Notes: a model not told the origin generated them from the letters alone. Positions 21,033 to 31,402 are shown, counted from the first letter of the stretch. The stretch: DNA of 64,000 nt from Hemicordylus capensis (GCF_027244095.1 NC_069657.1:424668063-424732062); one strand, 5' to 3'. Translations and numbers: made by a program.

Positions 21033-22380
21033 AAGTTCTACCTTAAATGCTGGAGTCTATTCATTAAAAATCTTCCAAACATATTAAAAGGAAACAGGAA
21101 TGAAGCCAAAAGAAACTAGTGCTTGCTGGCTGTGGAGCAGCTGTTTTTCTGCTGGTTATCCTTCTGGAAGCACTTCCTCTCCCTGACCTTTGACACAGAC
21201 AGTATATTAATTTGGCCGCAGGCAGCAAAAGCACACACACAGGCACACAATCAGAAACAGCAGCAGAGTGAGACTGCAAACAGGAAGCAGCAATTCAAAG
21301 AATTAAGTAATATTTTAAGGCATTTGCATCTGAAGTGAGTCGAGAGTTTCCCACCCTTGTTCTTGCTTGACTTGTGAAAAAGTCTCCCATATATTAATTT
21401 CACAAATGAGACATTTCTGAGGTACTTTGGATATGTGTGCAGTTTTGCTATTTGTAGTTATCAACAGTTTGACTGAGATCAACAGGGCTACTAAAAAGAT
21501 GTGACCGTTTCACCAATCTTGGAAGTTGGCTCGTTGATTACAGGAGAATCCTGGCTAAAACATGAAGAGGAAACCTATCTTGACACTCTCAGGGGTAGGT
21601 GTTGCAAGGTCTTCTCCAATAACTTTGAAATGCATATCAGAATATAACAAAATGAAAACAACAACAACAACAACAACAACAAAAACCTGAATCCCAGGTT
21701 GGTTGAGTGAATATAATTGGCTCACTTTAAGCAGAGTTCTCCTCTCCAGGTCCCTCTCCATTGCTGGTCAGATTTCTGTCAGTAGGAAGCCTATATATCC
21801 TTGACATAAGAGACTGTCCTTCACATTTGGATGACTGCCAAGAAAGTAAATGGACCCGAAAGAGCCCTGTGGCCTGAAAATCTTCATGTAAATAAATCCA
21901 GACTTTCATCCCATAGGTTGCATCTTCCCCATGGCTGTCATAAAGTGCAGAACATTGTTTTCCTTTTATTATATTTGATTCCCACCTCTTTGTTCCTGGA
22001 AAGGTCACCTGTGCCTTCCAGTTTTATGACCGGCTGCTTGTAAAACTGGAGATTGTTTTGAGGTGTGAGAAATACTGGCAATTTGTGGCCTGAAACCATC
22101 CTAGTCATGAGAGTTATCTGTTCTCGGGACTCATAGCACAAAGAGTTTTTGAGGCTTATTACTATCACGTACTGTAATGAAAAATCACAACTGCAAAGGA
22201 TTTGATCCAGAATTGCTGTGCTGTGTACATAATGTTGATAACCAGCTTAGAAAATAGCTTTTATGCATACAGTTTTTCAGTCTTATAAAAGATGACAATG
22301 GCCGGGCATTAAGGCCCTGCCTCCATCTTTGAGAGACATATATTTCATTCACCTCCTGTCATTTACATAAAATGAAATGA
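21033..22380. other. No gene recognised; CAA microsatellite
   Basis: A run of about nine CAA units lies at 21,655-21,684. Otherwise anonymous, with no conserved frame. Confidence 0.45.
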
Positions 22381-22384
22381 GGAT

Positions 22385-22530
22385 AGGATATGGACACTAT
22401 TCATACTGAATCAGGCCATTGGCCCATCTAGGTCAGTATGACCTCCTAGGCAGAAGGCTTCTGTAAGTGGGCTCCGCAGGAATTCAAAAAGGGGCTTTTC
22501 ACTGCCCTACCTGGGGATGCCAGACAGTGA
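22385..22530 (-). mobile_element. tRNA-headed SINE body, antisense, degenerate
   Basis: CATACTGAATCAGGCCATTG, GCCCATCTAGGTCAGTATG and, further on, CTACCTGGGGATGCCAGACA follow the order of the SINE body antisense seen at 39,830 and 57,665. Confidence 0.55.
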
Positions 22531-22983
22531 TCGTCTACATGCAATGAACATGTGCGAATACTCAACAACAGCCCCTCCCCTTCACATGGATATATGGCGA
22601 CCAATTACTTACATAAGCTTATTGCACACTGGAGGCAGGAAAGCGGCTCTGTTTTCTTTGACCCATTTGTTTACATTCACAAGCATCTCCTCCATGACTC
22701 TTCTTAAGTGAAGTGTTCCAGAGGAAGGAAATCCGTTTACCCAGATCAGTGTATTGTGCAAACTTACTGGGTCCTGTAGTAGAATTTCACAGTAAGTTAC
22801 TCCCTCCCTGTAATCAGAGTGATTGGCTGGTAACAGGGCGCCCTTCTTGGTTAAATAATCTTGCTGTCTTCGATCTTCCAAAGGTTATTTGGAAGAAAGG
22901 TTATCTCAGTAGCCTAGCTAATAATCAACTTGTGCCTGGAAAGCTCACCTGAAACCTGTCCCTCACAGAAGCTTACACAGTAA
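22531..22983. other. No gene recognised
   Basis: Anonymous sequence before the Helitron. Confidence 0.4.
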
Positions 22984-23803
22984 TCCTCTCTAATAAAACG
23001 CTTGGTGTCCGTCCGTGGACGGACACCAAGCGTGTGTCCGTGCCTCCCTTCCCTGTTCTGCGCCTGCGCTTTGCGCAGGCGCAGAACAGGGCAAGGGAGA
23101 CACGCTCGCCGGTACCCGGCAGCCATCTTGGGCGGCCAGAAGTGGCCGCCCCAAAGAAGCCGGAAAACCGGCGCCGGGGTAAACTGGGCGAGGCAGCAGC
23201 AGAGCCGCTGCCTCGGCCAAAAGAGACGGAGGCCGGGGGCGGAGGCCACTTAAATATTTTTTAAAAGGCACCCGCAGCCGACGCCGCCGACCCTCCCTCC
23301 CAGCTGACCCCCCCATTAAGGGCCAAATCGGCCCAGCCACTTGCCCCCGCAGCTTCCGCCGCCGACCAACCGCCCGCCCACCCAGCTGCCGATACCTCCT
23401 TACTGCCGGCACACGTCCTCCGCTTGATCCGCTGCTCAATTAACAGAAGGAGAGAGGTGCTCGCATGCAGAGCTCCACTCTCTTTAAAGTCTCTTCCCGA
23501 ACTGGCGGTTTGCGTCCTTGCCGCCCAAACCGCCAGTTCGGGAAGAGACTTTAAAGAGAGTGGAGCTCTGCATGCGAGCACCTCTCTCCTTCTGTTAATT
23601 GAGCAGCGGATCAAGCGGAGGACGTGTGCCGGCAGTAAGGAGGTATCGGCAGCTGGGTGGGCGGGCGGTTGGTCGGCGGCGGAAGCTGCGGGGGCAAGTG
23701 GCTGGGCCGATTTGGCCCTTAATGAGGGAGGGAGGGGGAATGGCAGCGGGGGACAGGAGAGCCGTTACTAGGGCCCGTTGTTCAACGGGCCAAAATTAAC
23801 TAG
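22984..23803 (+). mobile_element. Non-autonomous Helitron (copy 3) with long palindrome
   Basis: Starts TCCTCTCTAATAAAACG and ends GGCCCGTTGTTCAACGGGCC (hairpin 23,772-23,791), AAAATTAA, CTAG. It lies between A (22,983) and T (23,804). Near the 5' end are a perfect 16-bp stem (22,999-23,014 with 23,017-23,032) and a longer hairpin (about 23,043-23,100). The interior contains an inverted repeat with 199-bp arms (23,314-23,512 and 23,526-23,724). Identical long open frames on the two strands (from the shared start MIRCSINRRREVL) are simply the two arms. There is no Rep/helicase coding. Confidence 0.9.
23314..23724. repeat. 199-bp inverted repeat with 13-bp spacer
   Basis: The left arm ends ...GAACTGGCGGTTTG and the right arm starts CAAACCGCCAGTTC. 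The outer ends are CATTAAGGGCC and GGCCCTTAATG. Arms are equal in length, and every stretch I compared is complementary. A transcript would form a very long hairpin. Confidence 0.9.
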
Positions 23804-24222
23804 TGGTAAATAAGATGTGACAGTCCAATACATCATTAATATTTATTTTGGTGGGCATTTGGACCACTGCTTTTAGTATTCCTAAGCACAGCACACAAAT
23901 ATCACAGAAAATGTGCTGATCTACAAAATGCCACAGAAGTCTGTTTGCTGTATTAGGTGAGCCTGACTGCCCCTCTGGAACTTTGGCATTAGCTCTGCAA
24001 ATGAAAAGCACACCCACGCAGCCCAAAGTGTACACATGTTGCATATAATGCTAGTGGGGGATGCAGTTTGGAAGGTGTGCTGTTTTTGGTTAATCCATTC
24101 CTTGATCCAGGCCAGCTTTTGAATGGGTCTTTAGTTACTTGTATTCCAGTCCTGGAATAGAGGCGGGGCTAACAGCCAGCAAGAAGAGCATGGATAAGCC
24201 TCTGCACTTGCCTCTCTGTAAA
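23804..24222. other. No gene recognised
   Basis: Anonymous sequence. Confidence 0.4.
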
Positions 24223-24640
24223 CTAAAGTGTGCCTTCAAGTCGATGTTGACTCCTGGCGACCACAGAGCCCTGTGGTTTTTCTTTGGAAGAATACAGGAG
24301 GGGTTTACCATTGCCAGAGCCAATGGCGCAGTGGGGAAATGCTTGACTAACAAGCAGAAGGTTGCCGCTTTGAATCCCTGCTGGTACTATATCGGGGCTG
24401 CAGAAATAAAGGAAGATATGCTGAAAGGCATCTTCTCATACTGGATGAGGCAATGGTAACCCCTCCTGTATTCTACCAAAGACAACCACAGGGCTCTGTG
24501 GGTGCCAGGAGTCGAAATTGACTTGATAGCACACTTTACCTTTACCATTTATTTATTTATTTATTTATTAGATTTTACCATTGCCATCTCTCATGCAGTA
24601 TGAGATGATGCCTTTCAGCATCTTCCTATATCACTGCTGC
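24223..24640 (-). mobile_element. tRNA-derived SINE, antisense, split
   Basis: 24,223-24,316 and 24,574-24,640 are two parts of one antisense SINE: GTGTGCCTTCAAGTCGATGT, CCTGGCGACCACAGAGCC, AATACAGGAGGGGTTTACCA, then CAGTATGAGATGATGCCTTT. A sense copy of the same family is inserted between them. Confidence 0.85.
24317..24573 (+). mobile_element. tRNA-derived SINE, sense, with 13-bp duplication
   Basis: The tRNA-like head has an A-box side (AATGGCGCAGTGGGGAAATG) and a B-box side (GGTTGCCGCTTTGAATCCC). The body reads ATGCTGAAAGGCATCTTCTC, CTGTATTCTACCAAAGACAA and GTCGAAATTGACTTGATAGC, then a CTTTACCTTTACC end and an ATTT-repeat tail. TTTACCATTGCCA flanks it exactly on both sides (24,304-24,316 and 24,574-24,586), the mark of LINE-driven insertion. 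Other copies in the window: 35,352-35,690, 36,567-36,800, 43,208-43,455 and 59,560-59,850, all antisense. Confidence 0.92.
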
Positions 24641-24779
24641 CTATTTCATTAAACTATTTATATTCCTGATTCCACTCCACTGCCTTGTCCTTGCACGCCA
24701 CAACAATTTCCCTCGGATTCTACAGCAGGCCGCCTTGGCAGTAATCGGTTCAAAGATGGTTGGTTGCAGCTTTAAACTA

Positions 24780-25225
24780 GGATCTGCCGAGCGAGGTTGG
24801 AGGCAGTTTTCCTTGGCCTGGTGCCATTGCGCCTCCTTCAAACTGGGTCTCAAGCAACTGGCCGTTGGGCCGCTGAGGCAAGGTGTGGAGGGGGCCTGAA
24901 AAGAGTGGTGCAGGTGGTGCAGCAGAGCTGGTCTGGCTGGGACTCACTTCTGACCTCCCACTCTCTGCTGCTGCTGTGCCCCTCTGAGATTCATGGGTTG
25001 TGGGTGGCAGAAGGAATCCAGTGCTGATGGCAGTCCAGCAGCTGCTGCAGAGCAGGGTTGGTTGGAGTTCACTGTTCTCTCCCCGAGGTCTACCGTGGGT
25101 AACCGGAGACCTGCAGCCTCTGAGCAACTGCCTGGACTGTTGGAGATGGAGTTCCAGTGCACCAGCCTTTTGCACCAACTATCCTAATGGCCACTAGGGG
25201 CACTGGGAGTAGAGGTAGTTAGTGA
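24780..25225 (+). mobile_element. LTR-like fragment (fossil)
   Basis: From 25,139 (TGTTGGAGATGG, AGTTCCAGTGCACCAGCC, CCACTAGGGGCACTGGGAGT) the text matches the first part of the LTR at 44,191-44,540. It ends where a foldback element was inserted at 25,226. The upstream 24,780-25,138 may be internal sequence of the same element or host flank. No retroviral coding is recognisable. Confidence 0.4.
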
Positions 25226-25750
25226 TAGGGGTGTGCATGGTCCGGTGGGCCCCCGGTCCAGCACGGGGTGGGGCCTGTTTCTTTAAGCAGGGTGGTGGTG
25301 GTAGTACTCCCCCCCCCCGCCGCTCTTCCCCCTCCGGCGCTCGTCCTTTGTAAAATCTTCTTGGGGCAGCAGAGTTCCTCCCTGCCGCCCCTGCCCCCGT
25401 CGTTGTTTGTAAAGGCTTTAATGAGACGAGCGCTAGCGGCGCACATGTGCTCTCCTCGGCGCGCGCTTGTCTCTGACACTGCCGCGAGCTTGTCTCTTAC
25501 ACTGGCGCGCGCTGCATACGTCATAGCACGCGCACGGCAGCATCAGAGACGAGCGCGCACGCCGAAGAGGGCGCATGCGCGCCGAGGAGGGCGCATGCAT
25601 GCCGCTAGCACTCGTCTCCTTAAAGCCTTTACAAACAACCTCCCTGCCGCCCCAAGAAGATTTTACAAAGGACGAGCGCCGGAGGGGGAAGAGCAGCGGG
25701 GGGGGGGGAAAGTACTACCACCACCACCACCCCGCTTAAAGAAACAGTCC
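25226..25750. mobile_element. GC-rich foldback element, right terminus lost
   Basis: The left end TAGGGGTGTGCATGG is the hAT-like terminus used by several elements here. From 25,275 (CTGTTTCTTTAAGC) the sequence folds back on 25,597-25,747 (GCTTAAAGAAACAG at the end). The matching arms include GACGAGCG, TTTGTAAAATCTTCTTGGGG and GTTTGTAAAGGCTTTAATGA. Arms are about 150-165 bp and the centre is imperfect. No right terminus is visible before the next element. Confidence 0.7.
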
Positions 25751-25759
25751 CCCTTTCGC

Positions 25760-26352
25760 CCCCTCTATAATAGAATATAAACAGTTCAATATTCCTAAAA
25801 AATAAACTGAGGCGTGGGGGGGTGTAGTTGGCACATGGCAGTTGACAGTTGACACTGTCTAATGACAGTCAAAATGAACAGACGAAATGGTGTAGAATGT
25901 ATCCTGATATGGATCCATTATCAGGAAAAGTTATTATACACCAAAGAATCCAAACACTTGAAAAATATAGACCACACGTTTTGTTCCATCACTTCTAGAG
26001 CTTAGCTTTTTTTCTTAAATGAAAGCTGGGGATCCATATTAGGGTGAGGATAGGGTGCCTTCAAATCCCCATTATTTCCTATGGCAGAAATATACAAAAC
26101 CAGTAAAACTAAAGAAAAATCATTAAAGGTGAACCAAGTTCCCCACTGCCTTGAAATATGGGTGGTAGGTGGCACCCATGGGGACCTACACACCACCCAT
26201 ATTTGGTGCCCCAGGACCTTTATAAATGGTCTGAATCAATCCAAATCAAAATTGAATTTGGGGTGATTCGGGGGACAGATTTGGACACAAATCAGGGGTG
26301 ATTCAATTTGGTCACAAATCGTATTGAAAAAAATAAATCCATGCACATCCTA
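25760..26352. mobile_element. Right half of a foldback hAT element
   Basis: The order CCTAAAAAATAAACTGAG, GTAGTTGGCACATGGCAGTT, AAGTTATTATACACCAAAGA, TAGAGCTTAGC, then terminus CCATGCACATCCTA matches 54,090-54,862. Its left half is absent. The 8 bp beyond do not match those before 25,226, so the two halves are not one element. Confidence 0.7.
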
Positions 26353-26589
26353 CTAAATTCTCAGCAATATCATTCTGTCCCAAATAAATGGCAACACAGC
26401 AGAAACTCATATTTTCCCCTGAAATCTCTTAGCAATATTGTCAGGTTCAAGCTCGAAACTGGTTCTTTTTTCTTTCTTGTAACATCCCACACTGAGAACA
26501 GGCAAATCAATTTCATTCTTTTTAGATTGGCGCAGTGAATAATCTGCTCATTCCTTTTGCTGTGTAAATGTGTTTTGTTAAAAAGTGGT

Positions 26590-27540
26590 TTATTTTATTT
26601 ATTTATTTAACATATTTATATACTGCCCCAAACCTGTCTCTAGCCGTGTACAGTAAAAACAATACAAATGAAACAAAATTAAAATGATTAAAACATTAAA
26701 ATCATTTAAAATCAAACATAAAAAGTATTAAAACCATAAATTAATTAAAAACCTGGGTGAACAAATGTCTTCAATGCCTTTTAAAAGGTTGCCAGAGAAG
26801 GGGAGGCTCTTTCAACAGGGAGCACATTCCAAACCCCAGGGGCAGCACCGGAGAAGGCCTGTCTCTGAGTAGCCACCAGACGAGCTGGTGGCAACCGCAG
26901 ACGATCCTCTCCAGATTATCTCAATGTGCGATGGGGCTCATGGCGAAGATGTCCTCTTAAATACCCAGGGCCAAAGCTGTTTAGGGCTTTACAGGTAATA
27001 ACCAGCACCTTGTTATTGGCAGCCAGTGAATCTCTTTCAACACAGGAGTAATATCGTCTCTCCAAGATGACCTGGTCACCGCATTCTGTACCAACTGCAG
27101 TTTTCGGACTACATAAAAAGGCAGTCCCACATAGAACATATTGCAGTAGTCCAGTCTAAGGGTTACCAGCATATGTACCACTGTTCTGAGGTCGTTCATC
27201 TCAAGAAACAGATGCAGCTGGCGAATTAGCTGAAGGTGATAAAAAACATCTCTGGCCACCATCTCAACCTGGGACACGAGGAGAGGTTTGGATCCAGAAG
27301 CACCACCAGACTGTGTACCTGTTCCTTCCGGGGGAGCATGACCCCATTCAGTACCTCTGTCTTATCTGGATTCAGCTTGTTATCCCTCATCCAGCCCATC
27401 ACCGCCTCCAGGCAGGCATTTAGGGATGAAGTTGTCATGGAAAAACAGATTTGAGTGTCATCAGCATATCAACAACCCTGCACCAAATAGCCTGATGCTA
27501 TTTTCCCAGTGGATTCATGTGGATGTTAAACAACATCGGA
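26590..27540 (-). mobile_element. L2 LINE, 3' part
   Basis: A TTTA-type tail (about 26,590-26,612) is followed, on the minus strand, by the 3' UTR and ORF end. Recognisable blocks: LNACLEAVMGWMRDNKLNPD, KTEVL, RKEQVHSLVVLLDPNLSS, RDVFYHLQLIRQLHLFLEMN, DLRTVVHMLVTLRLDYCN, FYVVRKLQLVQN. It starts just downstream of the YADD region. Several frame changes are present. Confidence 0.85.
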
Positions 27541-27544
27541 TGAA

Positions 27545-28029
27545 TATACCATGGTAACTGATACGAGATTTCCATGTCAAATGGCTGAGGTGATGTGTTG
27601 TGTTAGTTGCAGATTAATTACCATCTATTATTTGTAACCAAGCTACACCAAAGCAGAAGCAGGGGGTGGCTTTTAAGCCCAGGAGACCCTGGTTGCCAAT
27701 AGTACATGTTTCATATATGTGGGTTATGTTGAAGTATCTTGTAACATAATCACTCTCAAATAAATGAAATTTAAAAACCTGTGAACAGAGAATGTTACCT
27801 CTGTTTTGGTTCTTCTTTCACTGGCGGAAACCATGTTTTTGGCTGGAGAGCTGAATTCAAGCTGCCAATCCAGGATCTCTGAAACATTTTTTTAGTTAGC
27901 CAGTCCTTCTCCTCAGCTGTAGTTGATGTTCCTCCCCCAAAACTCATATGTGGTTGAGTAGGAAGGCTTTGGGAGTGAGCAAACACACTTTTATTTATCT
28001 ATCATATTTAAGAGAACACCTTCTTTGTC
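27545..28029. other. No gene recognised
   Basis: Anonymous sequence. An AATAAATGAAA stretch near 27,760 is reminiscent of a retroelement end but cannot be assigned. Confidence 0.4.
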
Positions 28030-28400
28030 ATGAATCCCACCACCCACTGAGATCTGCTGGAGAGGTCTGTCTGCAGCTGCCACGGGCTCCTGTGGTGGCC
28101 ACTCAGTGATGGGCCTTCTCCGCTGCTGCCCCGAGGCTTTGGAATGTGCTCCCTAGTGAAATAAGAGCCTCCCCATCTCTGACAGTTTTTAAAAAGTCTT
28201 TAAAGACGCATCTCTTCACCCAGGCTTTTAATTAATATTGTTTTAATGCTGTTTTAAAATATTCTTTTAAAAATTTTAAATTGTTATAATGTGTTAATTT
28301 TTTCATTTTTGTCTCAACTAATGTTTTACTTTGTTTTTATTCTGTTGTAAACCGCCCAGAGACTTTAGTTTTGGGCGATATAAAAATGCTTTAATAAATA
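28030..28400 (+). mobile_element. L2 LINE 3' end
   Basis: Plus-strand text encodes the L2 ORF end (GLLRCCPEALECAP-like, then FLKSLKTHLFTQAF-like), followed by a T-rich UTR, TTGTAAACCGCCCAGAGACT, TTGGGCGATATAAAAATG and an AATAAATAAA tail. It matches the 3' ends at 31,985-32,355 and 52,233-52,503. Confidence 0.8.
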
Positions 28401-28479
28401 AAATTAAAAAAATATTATATATCGCCTGATAGGCATATCTCTAGGAGGTGTACACAATTTAAAACACAACTGCAGCTAT

Positions 28480-28560
28480 GGATATTTATATACTGCTTTT
28501 CAACAAAAGTTCCCAAAGCTGCTTACACAGAGAAATAAGAATAAATAGATTATTTATTGA
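28480..28560 (-). mobile_element. L2-tailed SINE end, antisense
   Basis: ATATACTGCTTTTCAACAAA and AGTTCCCAAAGCTGCTTACA repeat the 3' terminus of the SINE at 1,755-1,990. Confidence 0.6.
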
Positions 28561-28821
28561 TCTTATTTATTGATCTTATTATTTATAGATTTATTGAATA
28601 AATAACACATATGAAAGAGAGTCAAAAACAATTCAAACAATTTTGCAGAATAAAAAGTTAAAACCATTTCATCATGGGGTGGAAACAAGAGTTTTAAAGT
28701 TTTGGGGAAGGAAGGGGTGGTGAAGGTTGGCAGGTTTGGCTTTTTAAAAGCCAAACTTGGGTTACGGCCCATTTGACCCACGAGTATGCCCCTTAGGTTC
28801 TGGTAACAATTAAGGGCAAGC

Positions 28822-28915
28822 TAGGCACACAGGCAGCTGCCATATACCGAGTCGGACCCTCGGTCTGCCTAGCTCAGTACTGTTTACACAGACGAGCAGC
28901 AGCTTTTCCCAAGGT
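28822..28915 (-). mobile_element. SINE body fragment, antisense
   Basis: GGCAGCTGCCATATACCGAG, GTCTGCCTAGCTCAGTACTG and CACAGACGAGCAGCAGCTTT are the 3' body shared by the tRNA- and 5S-headed SINEs. It abuts the CpG island. Confidence 0.7.
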
Positions 28916-28949
28916 CGTAGCAGCAGCGTTGCAGAAACAGAATTTGCTT

Positions 28950-29690
28950 CCCGACTTCCTTTTAGGACTGCAATAACAAACAACGCAGAAGCCGACAGGA
29001 CGGGATTCTTTCCCGCGATGAGTCTCCTGGCTGCACTTCCCATTTGCCACTGTTCTAGCGCGACGATACATCCGCATTTTGCCTACATTTTGCCGGTTGC
29101 TGGGAATTGCCAGCCCCACCTCCCTCCCCAGGTCTTTCCATCCCTCTTCTCTCCCCCCTCCCGCCCCCTGCCCGCACAGCCCCGCCAGCCGCACACACTG
29201 AGGAGGCGGCGCCGTGTTTGCGGCCTCTCTTCCATCGCCATCCATCCTCCCGTCTTCCCCGCGCATTCCTCATTCTTCTCCGCCAGCGGAGCCGGAGGCT
29301 GTTGACGGGCCCCGGCCAGGGTCTGGTTAAAGAGCGGAGCGCCGCCACCGCCGCCGCCCTCCCGCCTCGAGAAGCCGCCCAGCCCGCCTCCTCCCCCCAC
29401 AATGGCTGCTCGTGGCGTCACGACAGTGACAAAAGCCAGCCTCTTCTCAGGTCCGGCGCGGCGCCAGCAGCCGACAGAGTGTTTCTCTGAAAGGAAAAGG
29501 CGGCCGCGCGGGGTGGGGGGGGGGAACCGGCCCCGCAGAAACAGAACGGAGCGCTTCTGCCTCCTCCCCGCTCCGCTTCTTCGGGGCCCTTCCAGAAAGT
29601 GAAATTCGGAGCAAAAAGCGGAGGGCGGGAGAAAGGAAGCCGCGGAAATGGCGTCCGCTCAGACGGAGCCCTTGATAAAACGATCGGGAG
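28950..29690. promoter_or_regulatory. CpG island, possible promoter
   Basis: A stretch of about 740 bp is dense in CpG and GC boxes, with runs of CCGCCGCC near 29,345. Unlike the other GC-rich islands in the window it is not inside a transposon. Two ATGs are of interest on the plus strand: 29,402 (reads MAARGVTTVTKASLFS, then CAG|GTCCGG, a possible weak splice donor at about 29,449) and 29,648 (MASAQTEPLIKRS, with a good AAATGG context). I recognise neither peptide. Transcription direction is not determined. It may mark the 5' end of a gene with no other recognisable exon here, or simply accompany the tRNA gene. Confidence 0.6.
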
Positions 29691-29704
29691 GAGTTGGTGT
29701 CAGG

Positions 29705-29798
29705 GCTCCAGTGGCGCAATCGGTTAGCGCGCGGTACTTATACAGCAGTACACAGCAGAGCAATGCCGAGGTTGTGAGTTCGAGCCTCACCTGGAGCA
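29705..29798 (+). tRNA. tRNA-Ile (anticodon UAU), with intron
   Basis: A complete cloverleaf is visible. The acceptor stem pairs GCTCCAG (29,705-29,711) with CTGGAGC (29,791-29,797), discriminator A at 29,798. The D arm carries the A box (GTGGCGCAATCGGTTAGC). The anticodon loop CTTATAA has UAU at 29,739-29,741, with stem CGGTA pairing to TGCCG after splicing. The T arm has the B box GTTCGAGCC. A 20-nt intron (29,743-29,762) follows position 37, where eukaryotic tRNA introns lie. Vertebrate tRNA-Ile(UAU) genes are known to carry introns, with near-identical mature sequence. It would decode AUA. Internal pol III promoter boxes and the terminator are intact, so it looks functional. Confidence 0.97.
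29743..29762 (+). other. tRNA intron (20 nt)
   Basis: The intron starts one base after the anticodon (after A37) and ends before A38. It contains CAGCAGTACACAGCAGAGCA. It would be removed by the tRNA splicing endonuclease. Confidence 0.92.
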
Positions 29799-29804
29799 CA
29801 TGTC

Positions 29805-29808
29805 TTTT
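29805..29808 (+). terminator. Pol III terminator
   Basis: A TTTT run lies seven bases after the tRNA 3' end, as expected for RNA polymerase III termination. Confidence 0.85.
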
Positions 29809-29809
29809 G

Positions 29810-31339
29810 GGACCGCTGGCTTTTGGGCAACTTCAGTGTATTTGCCAGCAGTCGCGAGCTATTGTTGCTGTAGATGCACACAGACTCACGGAGGAATTAC
29901 CTAGCCGTCACAGACATACGTGCAGAGAAAATGAGAGTTGAAGGCGCTTCTCCGCCATGAGTCCTGCCTGCCTGCCTGGGGAAAATGCAGCAGCTTGCCA
30001 TTTGTTTTCTCAGACTGCATTTTTTGTTGTTGAAGTTTTTAATAGTATCATAAACATAATAAAATTATTTCTAGATGGGTAGGGATTTATTTGTGCCTAT
30101 GTAATATTGTATTTAGATATTATATTAAGCGGTTTTTGTCCCTCGCGAACTAATATGTGGGTTTGTCAGTAAAGTAATAGGTAAAGGTAGTCCCGAATTA
30201 AATGCACATTCTGAAATAAAATAAAATAAAACAAAAATTAGGGCCCTTCGTTCATTATGCATCCAACATGTTTTATTATTTTGAAACAAATATTGGGCAT
30301 GATCCCAAAGCCCAAATTAAGCATTTTTAGTCCCACTGAAGTAAATGGGAGAATTAAGCATATGCAGGGATTTCAGAATTTAAAAGGGATTCTCTAGGTT
30401 GTTCTCACTGTTTATTTTAGAGTTCCTACAGAGACGATTAGAAAACATGTTACTTGCAGCAGCTTTTTCTTACTACAAGTTGAGTATAATCTTCCCACTC
30501 ACCTTCACAACTAAAACTGTGAAATTTGCTTTATTAAATATTTTTACTGGAAGGAAATTTCTTTTGATTTCTATTTCCTCTTAACTTCCTTTTTCCTATT
30601 TCCTTTACACTTCCTTTTCAGTGAGTGATTCTGATCTTGCTAAAATTAGTCATGGCTCCGATACACACTAACTTGGGAGTAAATCTCACTGAAACTTAGG
30701 CCTGGCCTACATGGTGTAGTACAAAATGCTATGGTAAGAATCCTGAAATAGTATGGTGGACTGTACCACTTAAGGTTTGCAGGCAGGAGGTGTCATTTTC
30801 GAATCCCCCTTTGAAGAAAAACACCTCCTGCAATTTGAAAGCTTGCTCCTACTTGCACCTAAACCACTCCTTGCTGTGACTGTTTTCTATTTCCATGGGG
30901 CTTTGTATGAAAGGGAGCATTCAAAAATGGAAGCATTCAAAAATAATATCTCCCACCTGAAGTCTGAAGTAGTCCAGTCCATTCTATTTGCTCAGAACTT
31001 CCCTATCTCTTTCTGCTGTGTATGTAAAACAGACCTTAGGCAGCAGAATAAAGTGGTAAAATCTTGAGGGACCTGAGGGCAGAGTGGAGTGGATCATGCC
31101 AGGTGAGGGATGCCTTTCTTTAATGTTCTGCCATGTATAAACCTCACTGCATGCATATAACCTTTATATGCAAGCATATAATTGTAAACTGCCCAGAGAT
31201 AATTGTAAACTGCCCAAAGATGCAAGTTTTGGACAGTATAGAAATATTTTGAATAAATAAACAATCTAAACTAGCATATAAAGGAGAGAGTTTTGTTGTG
31301 TTCGTTTTCCTCCTGCAGGGAACTTTTTAAACAAGGGAG
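29810..31339. other. No gene recognised downstream of the tRNA
   Basis: No exon with recognisable homology. Two 'AATTGTAAACTGCCCAGAGA'-like L2 terminus scraps lie at 31,180-31,260. If the CpG island starts a gene, its first intron could cover this. Confidence 0.45.
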
Positions 31340-31402
31340 AACATAAAAGAACAGTCCTGTTGTATCAGGACCAAGGAAGAGCTAGTCCACAATCCTACTC
31401 AG

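Noticed and set aside
23261-23771. Two near-identical proteins on opposite strands (MIRCSINRRREVL start)
   Set aside because: They are the two arms of one inverted repeat read from each side, not genes.
25226-26352. One single hAT element with both ends
   Set aside because: The 8 bp outside the two ends differ (GTTAGTGA and CTAAATTC), and the halves resemble different relatives, so I list two partial elements.
29402-29449. First coding exon MAARGVTTVTKASLFS in the CpG island
   Set aside because: Plausible start and weak donor, but I recognise no protein and no following exon, so it is only mentioned under the CpG island.
29648-29941. 97-codon frame starting in the CpG island
   Set aside because: It reads straight through the tRNA gene, which is the better-supported feature. 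At most its first codons could be an exon.
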